Source: Pectinophora gossypiella (taxonomy: Eukaryota > Arthropoda > Insecta > Lepidoptera > Gelechiidae). From it: a stretch of DNA of 64,000 nucleotides. The stretch spans positions 2,287,001 through 2,351,000 of the forward strand of contig NC_065417.1 of NCBI RefSeq assembly GCF_024362695.1, given 5' to 3'. Below the pieces are notes generated by a model that was not told the origin of the DNA, ran no database searches, and worked only from the letters and a program-made list of their open reading frames with translations. Both the position numbers and the translations under genes were made by a program. Below, piece after piece: positions 11,601 to 18,789 of the stretch (its first letter is position 1; every line of letters begins with the position of its first letter).

Positions 11601-14600
11601 AATATCCTACCTGTGAACCCAAACATGACATCAGCAGGCCTCCTTAACGCTCATTAGAAATTGTAGTAATTGGTCCGGATGTGTACACCGTAACGCATTT
11701 GCGCTTGATCTCATAGTTTTATCACTTAGTCCATGAATTATGCAATCGACCGCACGTTTTCCGTCAATGTCACATTGGTTTAACAGGGCCAACTTCTCAT
11801 AATAATATCTTTCGAGAGGTTCGTTGTACCTACTTTTCCTATTCAGCATTTCCTCCAGGGATTGACCATAATTTTGCTCATAAGGGAATGCGCTTAACAA
11901 TTTATCTTGCCATTCCGGCCAAGTAAATAATATAGTATTCAAATTCTCAAACCAAGTTTTGGCCAACCCCTGTAGTTTTTGCGTCGCAAAATATACAGTT
12001 GTTTTATCGTCCCAACCGTAAACGGTGGCACACTCATTCACCTTCTTCAACCATATATCTATCTTCTGATTTCTTGTCGAGGGATCGAACTCGGGCAAAA
12101 TATTCTTATTATTTATATTTTGAGTAGAGTGAACGAGAGTGCCTGATGTTGACGGCTGAGGTTTTATATAATTGAGTGAGTTAATAAGTTTTGCTACATC
12201 ACTAGAAGTAAACATTGGACTTTCTGACCTATTGTTATCCAGTGGGGTCGTTGTCTTGAGATCCTTGGTTAATATTTCGTCTTTACGCCTACGAGATGTG
12301 TAGTTGCGTCCATTGCTACTGCTCCTGTCACCTTGCTGATGCACACCTTCCTCCCGTGACGACTGCTGCCGCGGAGAATACAAGTCGCTCGTCCTCAATC
12401 GGCTGCACTCCCTCCGTAGCTCGTCTTCACGAATCCGCACCCTTTCCTTCTCGCGATGAAGCTTCCATTCTTGGTCCAAAAGAACTAATTCAGGAGCACG
12501 TTCACGATCAGTACTACGTAGTCGGCTCCTACTACGTATTATTCCTCTATTTTCGCGACGACTTGAACTGCGACTCTGCCGAACCTCGTCAACAGTGCGA
12601 TAGCTACTGGTTCTCAGTGCGCTGCGTTCTGTTCGAAAATGTCCTTCTAAAACTCGAAGCCTATCCCGTACACGTTCGAGCTCCCTTTCGCGATCACGAA
12701 ACAGTAAACTATGAGTTTGCTCACGAATAGAACCTCGCGAGCGGCTTCGACTGCGAATTTCTTTGCCTTCCCGCCTGGTAATACTACGGCTTCGCCGGTC
12801 CAGGTCATGGCTGCGTCGCTGATCACTTTTTTCTGGCGTAACCAAACGTCGTGGCCCAAACATCTCAACATCGTGTGGCATGATCTGGTACTCGAAATAC
12901 AAAGGTATGTATCACGTCTTAAAACTATATATCATATATCTTTAAAAATGTGCTCTTGTAGCGCCTTTTCTCTTATTTATAAACAAAACAATAAGTAATC
13001 GTTGTAACAGTTCATGCACTCGTTAGAATTCCACCAGTAAAATGTATATCAAGCGGTTTTAATAGCTAGTGAGCTTACCTATCCCACTTCTGAAATATAA
13101 TAAAACTCACCTTCTATATTTATCAACATATATTTATTCATTCCTCTTCTTTAAACATAATACTCTTAGGCTTCTTATCCAATTTTATAAACATCCATGA
13201 CAAACCCAAAAACAATTCCCCGTCTACCAACATTTTACTTTTTAACCGTATTTCTAATTCCGGCCAGTGTTGCAATCTCACGTAAACATTTTACTCGTGA
13301 GATTTTACTCGATTGGAATCGACCTTACACATATTATTCAAAAATATAATGTAAGTAATGGCAGAAGCACATATAAGTACATAAAAATTATTATTACTTG
13401 ATACTTGTATCAGATTATGTATAGAATTATGTTTTGCTGCCTATATTGCTCCTCTTTATTTTGACCAATATGTATGTACAGTCATGAGCAATATAATGTA
13501 CCCACTTTAGGACTCTGTCGCACTAACATATTTGACATTTAGTGAGACTTACAGTTCAATTTGTCAATAAAGTTAATGTGACATGGTACCAAAGTGTATA
13601 CATTTTAATGCTCGTGACCGTATATATATATATGGGGGCAGGGGGTATCCACAATTTACGGTGGGGGCCTTACGGGGCTATTAACTATTACAATTGTTTC
13701 TTGGGAACAAAGTCTAATATAAAACGCCTTGTAATTGTAAACATAGGTAACTTAGTAGTTACCTATGTTTGTATTCAAACAGGCAAACGGCCGAGCAAAA
13801 CTACGCAAGCAGAGACAAGCCACAGTTATGTTTTATTTAATACCTTTATCGCACAAGCATTATTTGCAATTTCATAAAATAAACAGTTCAGTTGGCGCGA
13901 CCATTAACAGGCGGCGACACAGCTCATCATCTACTCGTATATTGGTCTAAAAAAGCTCGGTGAATCGTGAGTACTTCCTTCATCTTGCGATGTATATGGC
14001 TCTGGCTACCTCAATTGGGTGTATAATTGTAATTTATGTTAATCGTACTTATGACGTTAATTCAAAAATGTTACATTGACCTTCAACAAGTTTATTCATG
14101 ATAATTACGTTGAATAAATGATTCTGATTTCTTAAAAAACAATAATACATTTTATTGATAGGTAGTAGTATTTCAGAAGCGGAGGACAGGAGTCCTAATA
14201 CGGCTTTGAAATAAACTACTCTGGGTGCCATCCCACTTGCGTCAGACAGAGTACTGTGGGGCGGAAGGCAAGACGGAAATCACTGCCTTACTTTTCCCTA
14301 AAAAGTAGCATGGAGAATGCTACACCGACAAGAGCGTGGCTCTTAAATAAGTGATGATGAGTAGTATATCAATGATAGGAAGCCCTAGGATGGATTATGA
14401 ATATTATTATGAACCACATGATGACAGATGATTAGATCTATTATAATGCTCCAGCAGGAAGTCTAAAAGACCACATTGAAGCACTTAATCTAAAAAGCAA
14501 TATTTCTATTTGACATTTGCGCACATATAAAGGTCAGTGTTAATGTACCTAAACAAATAATCTCAAATTGCAATATTGCTTTTTTAATCAAATTGCTTCA

Positions 14601-14765
14601 ATGTGGCTGGTGGTCCTTAGCCGGTTTTAACAATATCTTCGGAAAAAAGCAGCTTCCAGTCCAACGTAGGTGTAAAATAAACTTAAAAAAAAGAATTTAT
14701 TTTAACTCACCCTGTCCCGCCCAAAACGAACGGTTCGCCGCAATTTTATCCAAATCCGCTACCAT
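2408..14765 (-). CDS. ELOVL-family very-long-chain fatty acid elongase, complete five-exon gene
   Basis: Coding exons on the minus strand: 14765-14711, 6411-6221, 5081-5007, 4504-4208, 2680-2408. Their lengths (55, 191, 75, 297, 273) sum to 891 nt, or 296 residues plus stop, the usual size for ELOVL proteins. Every junction has GT donor and AG acceptor, and phases match: phase 1 after exon 1, phase 0 elsewhere. Motifs seen: KLTELLDT (residues 119-126), histidine box HVYHH (142-146), NSFVHIIMYGYY (172-183), and T-x2-Q-x2-Q at 202-208 across the exon 4/5 junction. The hydrophobic segments fit a multi-pass ER membrane protein. The family condenses malonyl-CoA with long-chain acyl-CoA, the rate-limiting step of elongation. 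HVYHH rather than HWYHH argues against the ELOVL3/6 branch. Substrate range cannot be read from sequence. A non-coding upstream exon may exist. Confidence 0.95.
2744..2816. mobile_element. Hairpin MITE arm (partial)
   Basis: GACGGAAAATTCTACTTGAT then CAACTCAGAATCACGGTCTG, one arm of the long-inverted-repeat family seen complete at 27441-27650. Confidence 0.75.
2818..2958. mobile_element. Mariner-type MITE copy
   Basis: Same 142-bp family (GGTCACGAGCATTAATATG to TTGCTCATGACTG). It directly abuts a hairpin-MITE arm at 2744-2815. Confidence 0.85.
3057..3377 (-). mobile_element. SINE family B (tRNA-headed), nearly complete
   Basis: Reverse orientation: tail CTTCTTCTATCGTGTGGGTT, core CGGCTTAACGTGCC, then a tRNA-like head with B box GGTTCAAATCC and A-box region, ending near GCCTCCGTGGTTAG. 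It lies in ELOVL intron 4. Confidence 0.87.
3593..3800. mobile_element. Foldback MITE, about 75-bp arms
   Basis: AGGCCAGGCGCGCACTACGA at the left is matched in reverse by CGTAGTGCGCGCCTGGCCT at the right; the arms continue through CCGCGCGGCAGAAAA and CGGCATAATGTCGCACTGTA. The spacer is about 55 bp. Confidence 0.9.
3972..4130 (-). mobile_element. LINE 3' tail fragment
   Basis: TTTATTTATTTATTGCAACA then GGACATTGACAATACATGAC: reads in reverse as a 3' UTR ending in AATAAATAAATAAA. No coding part is retained. In ELOVL intron 4. Confidence 0.5.
4208..4504 (-). CDS. ELOVL exon 4 (catalytic histidine box)
   Basis: A 99-codon exon bounded by tttttccag and GTAAGT. It carries KLTELLDTVFFVLRKK, then FLHVYHH, then NSFVHIIMYGYYGL and KYLWWKKYITKMQL. 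These four blocks diagnose the elongase family. Confidence 0.97.
5007..5081 (-). CDS. ELOVL exon 3 (luminal loop)
   Basis: A 25-codon exon bounded by tttttcag and GTAAGT, reading GISAILEKGL then ESSCFMNEPETRNR. It keeps phase 0 on both sides and fills the loop between the second hydrophobic segment and the KLTELLDT motif. Confidence 0.9.
5330..5478 (-). mobile_element. Jockey-like LINE fragment (C-terminal coding part)
   Basis: GATAGCGATAAACGCTGAAT through AATCGGGTCGTCAGGATCGT, matching the end of the ORF at 6779-7232 in reverse. In ELOVL intron 2. Confidence 0.8.
5505..5990 (-). mobile_element. Non-LTR retrotransposon 3' fragment with ORF2 C-terminus
   Basis: The minus frame 5973-5695 contains HTYNTRNKNKIVVQ, SSFLGLCIRFYNKIPDNI and KFKAHVKL, the pattern seen after the RT domain of many LINEs (tyrosine-rich NTRN block, then FYNKIP). 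The following 3' UTR (to 5505) recurs at 31750-31940 and 14058-14136. 5'-truncated. Confidence 0.8.
6035..6211 (+). repeat. Dispersed copy of the 312-bp repeat in ELOVL intron 2
   Basis: Shares GAGCTAGGTTT, GCGTCAGACGTTACACACAC, AGATGCGCG, GTGTCTGTGTAAAACGAG and TGAAGTGTCCGG with the tandem array at 53.7-55.1 kb. It ends within about 5 bases of the exon 2 donor. Confidence 0.8.
6221..6411 (-). CDS. ELOVL exon 2 (first membrane segments)
   Basis: Acceptor tttttcag precedes the exon and GTAAGT follows it. It encodes DYVDEWTLM, PTPYPIVTIL, LGPQFMKNREPF and LLFYNAFQV, the conserved start of ELOVL proteins: D-x-R/V-x-x-W near the N-terminus, the LGP-x-x-M-x-x-R-x-P-F loop, then a second hydrophobic segment ending CYLCSI. 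Confidence 0.95.
6441..6545. mobile_element. CCCCGATTCCTGCAG MITE, left part only
   Basis: AGCCCCGATTCCTGCAAGAC to GATTGACAACTGTTAA; breaks off into a SINE B head fragment (6549-6592). Confidence 0.75.
6600..7232 (-). mobile_element. Jockey-like LINE, 5'-truncated, with ORF2 C-terminus and 3' UTR
   Basis: The minus frame 7232-6779 reads RPIMTYAGVLFVHA, VILNRFMRKATGAPWFLRN, YDPDDLITLAIEAANQL and RYRPRRRGRR to a stop: the region downstream of RT in jockey-type ORF2. The 3' UTR (6778-6600) contains CGGGTGAAAGCGTTC and GCCATCTGCGG-like blocks and ends in a T-run on plus (poly-A on minus). The frame continues past 7232 into a SINE B fragment, so the longer ORF is a chimera. Confidence 0.85.
7236..7312 (+). 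mobile_element. SINE family B fragment
   Basis: CAGGTTCGAATCCCGGTG then ATCACTTTGTGATCCCTAGT, the B box and following body of SINE B. Confidence 0.7.
7345..7400 (-). mobile_element. Helitron 3'-terminus fragment
   Basis: ACTAACTTTACGCCCGCGAT then TTCGTCCGC: in reverse this is GCGGACGAAATCGCGGGC then GTTAGT, like the end of the Helitron at 56249-58751. No 5' end recognised. Confidence 0.5.
7938..8195 (-). mobile_element. RTE-like SINE/LINE tail copy (inverse of 1-215)
   Basis: Begins CATCATCATCATTAGCCCAT on plus and runs, nearly base for base in reverse, through the element seen at 1-215 to GACCGGCCTTTGCGAAAGTT. Confidence 0.78.
8703..8936 (-). repeat. LTR copy (3' LTR)
   Basis: The minus strand starts GTGTAAGGTCGATTCC and ends in TTTTATTAT. 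It contains AATAAA (8739-8744) and a strong donor-like GAAG/GTGAGT (about 8711-8720). Boundaries are set by comparison with the other two copies, within about 2 bp. Confidence 0.85.
8937..9433 (-). repeat. Retroelement 3' internal region with two 160-bp direct repeats
   Basis: Between the gag stop and the 3' LTR. A segment starting TAAAATAAAATAAATCCTCC recurs with a 160-bp period (9092-9251, 9252-9411) with a few substitutions. It also contains short inverted pieces around GCTATGAAC and TTGCGAACCC. No coding frame is seen. Confidence 0.8.
9434..10684 (-). CDS. Retroelement Gag-like protein, RS-rich N-terminus (copy 1)
   Basis: An open frame of 416 codons from the ATG at 10684 (MPHDVEMFGP); the frame also extends seven codons upstream without an ATG. 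Residues about 20-200 are dense in Arg-Ser and Arg-Glu repeats (for example RRSRSITRREGKEIRSRS). Residues about 265-416 resemble the capsid region of Ty3/gypsy Gag: IDIWLKKVNECATVYGW, then TWFENL, then WPEWQDKLLSAFP and YEKLALLNQC. It stops soon after that domain, so there is no CCHC zinc knuckle. A 160-bp duplicated non-coding segment follows. Its function would be particle assembly for a non-autonomous element. The Gag assignment is by pattern, not by search. Confidence 0.75.
   Translation of the reverse strand: MPHDVEMFGPRRLVTPEKSDQRRSHDLDRRSRSITRREGKEIRSRSRSRGSIREQTHSLLFRDRERELERVRDRLRVLEGHFRTERSALRTSSYRTVDEVRQSRSSSRRENRGIIRSRSRLRSTDRERAPELVLLDQEWKLHREKERVRIREDELRRECSRLRTSDLYSPRQQSSREEGVHQQGDRSSSNGRNYTSRRRKDEILTKDLKTTTPLDNNRSESPMFTSSDVAKLINSLNYIKPQPSTSGTLVHSTQNINNKNILPEFDPSTRNQKIDIWLKKVNECATVYGWDDKTTVYFATQKLQGLAKTWFENLNTILFTWPEWQDKLLSAFPYEQNYGQSLEEMLNRKSRYNEPLERYYYEKLALLNQCDIDGKRAVDCIIHGLSDKTMRSSANALRCTHPDQLLQFLMSVKEAC
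10900..11133 (-). repeat. LTR copy (central, shared by both units)
   Basis: Offset by 2197 bp from the LTR at 8703 and, as far as compared, the same sequence. Its presence between two internal regions shows the tandem LTR-internal-LTR-internal-LTR arrangement. Confidence 0.88.
11134..11630 (-). repeat. Second copy of the retroelement 3' internal region with 160-bp direct repeats
   Basis: Same as 8937-9433 at +2197 bp, including both 160-bp repeats. Confidence 0.8.
11631..12881 (-). CDS. Retroelement Gag-like protein (copy 2)
   Basis: Translates to the same 416 residues as the copy at 9434-10684, with the same ATG context, RS-rich N-terminus, capsid-like C-terminal half and stop. Lack of any coding difference implies recent duplication or gene conversion. 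The long plus-strand frames over it are shadows. Confidence 0.75.
   Translation of the reverse strand: MPHDVEMFGPRRLVTPEKSDQRRSHDLDRRSRSITRREGKEIRSRSRSRGSIREQTHSLLFRDRERELERVRDRLRVLEGHFRTERSALRTSSYRTVDEVRQSRSSSRRENRGIIRSRSRLRSTDRERAPELVLLDQEWKLHREKERVRIREDELRRECSRLRTSDLYSPRQQSSREEGVHQQGDRSSSNGRNYTSRRRKDEILTKDLKTTTPLDNNRSESPMFTSSDVAKLINSLNYIKPQPSTSGTLVHSTQNINNKNILPEFDPSTRNQKIDIWLKKVNECATVYGWDDKTTVYFATQKLQGLAKTWFENLNTILFTWPEWQDKLLSAFPYEQNYGQSLEEMLNRKSRYNEPLERYYYEKLALLNQCDIDGKRAVDCIIHGLSDKTMRSSANALRCTHPDQLLQFLMSVKEAC
13081..13093 (-). other. Primer binding site matching tRNA-Leu
   Basis: The plus strand ATCCCACTTCTGA equals the 3' end of a typical insect tRNA-Leu just before its ACACCA end. It sits about 3 bp inside the 5' LTR. 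The same 13-mer is at 10884-10896 beside the central LTR. The tRNA match is from memory of tRNA-Leu 3' sequences. Confidence 0.6.
13097..13330 (-). repeat. LTR copy (5' LTR)
   Basis: Third copy of the LTR; homology stops abruptly at 13330 (ACCTTACAC then ATATTATT), which fixes the outer edge of the element. Confidence 0.87.
13479..13620. mobile_element. Mariner-type MITE copy
   Basis: CAGTCATGAGCAATATAATG to ATGCTCGTGACCG, flanked by TA. The overlapping open frame is not a gene. Confidence 0.87.
14058..14136 (+). mobile_element. LINE 3' UTR fragment
   Basis: GTTACATTGACCTTCAACAA to GAATAAATGATTCTGATT, the same 3' end as 5505-5690 and 31750-31940, in the other orientation. Confidence 0.7.
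14468..14630. mobile_element. Hairpin MITE beside ELOVL exon 1
   Basis: GACCACATTGAAGCACTTAA and GAAATATTGC arms pair with GCAATATTGC and TGCTTCAATGTGGC at the right. Relatives at 42315-42440 and 44618-44820. It ends about 80 bp from ELOVL exon 1. Confidence 0.75.
14711..14765 (-). CDS. ELOVL exon 1 (start codon, 18 residues)
   Basis: The minus strand reads gaaaATGG (A at -3, G at +4, a good initiation context), then 18 codons beginning MVADLDKIAA and ending FWAGQ, then G before a consensus donor GTGAGT. The single leftover base joins the TG that opens exon 2 to make a Val codon, giving the continuous protein GQVDYVDEW. This is the only nearby upstream ATG exon found with the right phase. 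The distance of 8.3 kb and low family conservation of the N-terminus make it slightly less certain than the other exons. Confidence 0.8.
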
Positions 14766-14981
14766 TTTCAACTTATTTTTTATCACTTTCAAGAATTTTA
14801 ATTTTTTTATTAATTTAATTTATTTTTTGTAATTTTGAATTTATTTTTAATGGACACCACCGCCTATCACGGCAGCAGTGTCGATAATGAACTTTGATTT
14901 TGAATAAATAAAGGTTTATTTGCAATGCAAGTAGCACATGGCTTCACGACTATTTCAGACGGGACTTTATTATAATATTTG

Positions 14982-15272
14982 GCCCGATTCCTGCACATAC
15001 CTCCTAATTTTATTTTAAGTTATACCCGTCATTTTCTTATCCGAAAAGGAAAAGGACGGATGATTGACAGCTCTTAATTTTAGGAATAATGAGTAGTGAG
15101 CAATCCGTTTGACGTGATGTCTATATAACTCTGCCGGGTTATTGGTGGATGTAAAATTTTAGGCGGTTGTTTTAGATTTCTGCTTAAAATTGACGTGTGT
15201 TCCATAAATTTTATGCTTGTCAATTACCCGTCCCTTTCCTTTTCGGTGGATAAGAAAATGACAGATATAATG
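14982..15272. mobile_element. CCCCGATTCCTGCAG MITE copy
   Basis: GGCCCGATTCCTGCACATAC to GAAAATGACAGATATAA; right terminus lost. Confidence 0.8.
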
Positions 15273-15297
15273 CAGCTTGCAGCTTCTTTGCAGCGAC

Positions 15298-15622
15298 GAC
15301 CTATGTGGTTCAGTGGTTGAGCGATGTGCTCACGATCCGGAGGTCCCGGGCTCGAATCCCAGTGGGGACAAATTACAAAAATCACCTTGTGATCCTTAGT
15401 TTGGTTAGGACATTACAGGTTCATCACCTGATTGTCCGAAAGTAAGACGATCTGTGCTTCGGAAGGCACGTTAAGCCGTTGGTCCCAGTTACTACTTACT
15501 GACGTAAGTACGTAGTCGTTACATGAGTCATGTCAGGGGCGTTTGGCGGTTCAATAGTAACCCTGACACCAGGATTAATGAGGTTGGTAATCCACCTCAC
15601 AACCCACACGATAGAAGAAAAG
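15298..15622 (+). mobile_element. SINE family B, complete
   Basis: Head ATGTGGTTCAGTGGTTGAGC with B box GGGCTCGAATCCC, core GCTTCGGAAGGCACGTTAAG, tail CACACGATAGAAGAAAAG. Retains RNA polymerase III A- and B-box-like sequence but is not a tRNA gene. Confidence 0.9.
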
Positions 15623-15648
15623 ACAGATTACATTTAAGTTTTGGTTAT

Positions 15649-15711
15649 TAGACATAGGTCGAAAATTCAATATATAAATAATATATATATTGAATTTTCG
15701 ACCTATGTCTA
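15649..15711. repeat. Near-perfect palindrome, 26-bp arms
   Basis: TAGACATAGGTCGAAAATTC and GAATTTTCGACCTATGTCTA as inverted arms, with an AT spacer. Confidence 0.95.
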
Positions 15712-15846
15712 ATTATTATTATTACACAGTCATAGTCATAGGTTCAATGTTCTTCTCGCAGAATTAAACTAAACGGTATAAATTATTGAGGAATTTACGC
15801 ATGTGAATATTATTTAATCAGACTAAAAACAAAAAAAGTATATATA

Positions 15847-16684
15847 TGTCGTGGCCAGATCTTAGAATTGATCATTTCATGAAATGGTCATTCATGAAAC
15901 AGCAAACGTCAACGTTTAATGATATTTCAATCCACGTTTGGCCATATCGTTAACGCAGGCGGTTTCCATGTTATGTGGTGTAATAAAAATGCAAATAGTC
16001 GAATATTCCTTAGGTTCAAAATTATTTACCTAATCGATATGGAAAATTGTACAATTACATCGATTATAATAGCAATGAAGTTTTAAATATAATCGTTACC
16101 AGCGCCACTACCGGTGGATAATGTTACTAATTTTACGATATGATTGCCAACGTTTGGCCATATCATGAAGTAATCATGCATTTAGTTGCTCATATCGTTA
16201 AACGTTATGTGTTAATTGATCTGGCCAAACTACATCATGATGTGGCCAACGAATGATATTCTATATTATGTTATATTAACAGCCTCCGTGGTCTAGCGGT
16301 TAGAGCGTTAGGCTCACGATCTGGAGGTCCGGGTTCGATTCCCGATGGGGACATTGTCAAAATCACTTTGTGAGACTGTCCTTTGTTTGGTAAGGACTTT
16401 TCAGGCTTGAATCTCCTGATTGTTCGAAAAGGTTAGATGATTCCGTGCTTCGGAGGGCACGTTAAGCCGTTGGTCCCGGCTATTAGCCGTAAAAACACCT
16501 CCACCTACCCGCAGTGGAGCAGCGTGGTGGAGTATGCTCCATACCAACTCCGGTTGATTGAGGGGAGGCCTGTGCCCAGCAGTGGGACGTATATAGGCTG
16601 TTTATGTTTATTATGAAATATGAACATTTCATGAAATGTTCGAGCACATCACGAAATGATCAATTCTAAGATCTGGCCACGACA
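15847..16684. mobile_element. TIR element (about 500 bp) with nested SINE A
   Basis: TGTCGTGGCCAGATCTTAGA at the left and its exact reverse complement at the right; the TIRs run about 33 bp through TTGATCATTTC. The inside has repeated TTTGGCCATATC motifs. A SINE A at 16280-16608 splits it. Confidence 0.87.
16280..16608 (+). mobile_element. SINE family A, complete, nested
   Basis: GCCTCCGTGGTCTAGCGGTT, GGGTTCGATTCCCGATGGGG, core CGTTAAGCCGTTGGTCCCGG, tail GGACGTATATAGGCTG. Confidence 0.92.
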
Positions 16685-17047
16685 AATACAAATCCAAGCG
16701 TGGTCTTTCTTTACCTACAACTAACTGTATTAATATAAATTCCGCTAAAATAGTCATTTTAAGGCCATGGGCATTTATTTTTGCAGTGCTTTTTAGGGTT
16801 CCGCTGCAAGGAATAAAAATATACTTAAGTTTAAAAAGTAAAACCCGACTGCTGAAAAATCACGCACTAAAAGGTATGAAACAAGACAATAGGTTTATTT
16901 CTCTGAAATTCTTCTGAATAGTTATGTTTTCGCGCGCCAAATTGTATTACTTAACGACACATAGCCTATAACCACCGGACAATCAAGACGCTTCTAGTGA
17001 CACCTCATTTGTTAAATTCTGACAGGTGGTTTAGAAGTTAGGTTGGG

Positions 17048-17375
17048 AGAGGCGTGGTAGCTCAGTTGGTAGAACGCTTGCCTCTCACTTTGAGGTCGCA
17101 GGTTCGAATCCAGCACAGGCATAAACCAATGATTGTCGATTTTTTATTCAAATTCATGTTTGGATCATAAATATAAATGACATATATAATGTGAAGGAAA
17201 ACATCGTGAGGAAACCCACATAGCCGAGAAATGCGTTTCGGACGTATGTGACCTAACCAGTATTGGGTTGATTTTCCCTTCGCGGGATGGAAGGTCAGAC
17301 AGGCAGTCGCTTCTGTAGAAAATCGGACCTGTGAAATCTTCAGGTTAGGTACGCCGATTCGAAAAGACATTTTTA
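17048..17375 (+). mobile_element. SINE family C (tRNA-headed)
   Basis: Head GCGTGGTAGCTCAGTTGGTA with B box GCAGGTTCGAATCC, then CATGTTTGGATCATAAAT, GAGGAAACCCACATAGC and AGGTCAGACAGGCAGTCGCT. It lacks the core shared by families A and B. Confidence 0.87.
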
Positions 17376-17394
17376 AATATGATTTTTTTTTATA

Positions 17395-17545
17395 ATGAAG
17401 AACCTGGGTGAATCAAATAGTCATTTTGGTGATATGCAATCCATTTGACGTGTGCTGTCAGTTTAATTCTGTCGGGTTATTCGCCAATGGAATGTTTTGA
17501 GAGGGTTGTTTAAATTTCTGCCGTCTCTTTCTATTTCGGCGGATA
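17395..17545. mobile_element. CCCCGATTCCTGCAG MITE, internal fragment
   Basis: Shares GATATGCAATCCATTTGACG and AATTCTGTCGGGTTATTCGC; both termini are missing. Confidence 0.65.
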
Positions 17546-17754
17546 AGAAAATTAATATACTTTATTGCACTTAACAACTAGTTACATCACAAAAATGAAA
17601 TGGACGCTTACAAGGGAGGACTTATACCTAAGAGAGATCTCTTCCAGCCAACCCAGAGGTAGTATAAGAATATCTGCATAACAGAGTGACAGGTATAAAT
17701 AAAATTAAAATTAGATGGTGGTTCAGCGTTAATATATATATATATATATATGAA

Positions 17755-18092
17755 CAGCCTCCGTGGTCTAGTGGTTAGAGCGTTAGGCTCATGATCTGGA
17801 GGTCCGGGTTCGATTCCCGATGGGGACATTGTCGAAATCACTTTGTGAGACTGTCCTTTGTTTGGTAAGGACTTTTCAGGCTTGAATCACCTGATTGTCC
17901 GAAAAAGTAAGATGATTCCGTGCTTCGGAGGGCAAGCCGTTGGTCCCGGCTATTAGCCGTAAAAACACCTCCACCAACCCGCAGTGGAGCAGCGTGGTGG
18001 AGTATGCTCCATACACCCTCCGGTTGATTGAGGGGAGGCCTGTGCCCAGCAGTGGGACGTATATAGGCTGTTTATGATGATGATGATGATGA
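17755..18092 (+). mobile_element. SINE family A, complete
   Basis: Head CAGCCTCCGTGGTCTAGTGG; tail GTATATAGGCTG ending in (GAT)n. An (AT)n run directly precedes it. Confidence 0.92.
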
Positions 18093-18455
18093 TATGTTAG
18101 GCACTATACAGATGGCAATAAATAAATAAGAAAGAAAGAAAGAAAGTATTTATTATTACTTAAATAGAGTATAGCAATCCCCGCTATCAATAGCTCTCGT
18201 GGCCAAGTAGATATTGACTATAGCGCCGACAAGGATGTGGCGAGAGTAACTGGAAGTGATTTCCCTGTGTCTACTCAAGGAAATAGTCCATAAAAAAACG
18301 GATGGACTGATAGCGGGCCATAACTCTAGCGACGTAAACGCCCACGATGAACGTTCTGGAAATACGACAATTTACCATAATTGAATGGACATGACGCCTT
18401 CTAGTGAAAACCTCGTAAGTGTATAATCTTTGGCCGCGAGGATGTATTTCTTTCT

Positions 18456-18778
18456 TCTTCTATATCGTGTGGGTTGTGAGGTTACCAACCTCATCAACCC
18501 TGGTGTCAGGGTTATTACTGAGCCGCCAAAGGCCCCCTGACATGGCTCATGTAACGACTACTACTTACATCAGTAAGTAGTAACCGGGACCAACGGTTTA
18601 ACGTGTCTTCCGAAGCACGGATCATCTTACTATTTGCACAATCAGGTGATCCGCCTGTAATGTCCTAACCAAATTAGGGATCACAAAGTGATTTTTGTGA
18701 TATGTCCCGACAGGGATTCGAACTCGGGACCTCTGGATCGTGAAGCCCAACGCTCAAACCACTGGACCACAGAGGCCG
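18456..18778 (-). mobile_element. SINE family B, complete
   Basis: CTTCTTCTATATCGTGTGGG to GACCACAGAGGCCG; head and tail both present. Confidence 0.9.
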
Positions 18779-18789
18779 ATATGTGCTGT

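Larger units (their letters stand above)
8703..13330 (-). mobile_element. Tandem LTR retroelement: LTR-gag-LTR-gag-LTR, no pol
   Basis: A 2197-bp unit (LTR plus internal region) appears twice in direct tandem, followed by a third LTR. Compared by eye the two units look identical. LTRs lie at 13097-13330 (5'), 10900-11133 and 8703-8936 (3'), each about 234 bp. The flanks are ATAT at 8699-8702 and 13331-13334, a plausible 4-bp target duplication. Thirteen bases next to the 5' LTR match the 3' end of insect tRNA-Leu. Only a gag-like ORF is present in each unit; no protease, RT, RNase H or integrase frame is seen. It lies in ELOVL intron 1 in the gene's own orientation. Confidence 0.88.

Noticed and set aside
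13542..13877. A 111-codon plus-strand frame
   Set aside because: Its first part is the mariner-type MITE, also open at other copies; the rest has no recognisable feature.
16280..16352. tRNA-like sequences (A and B boxes) at the heads of many repeats
   Set aside because: Each is followed by the same long SINE body and tail and recurs many times. The acceptor stems do not pair as in a functional tRNA. They are SINE heads, not tRNA genes.
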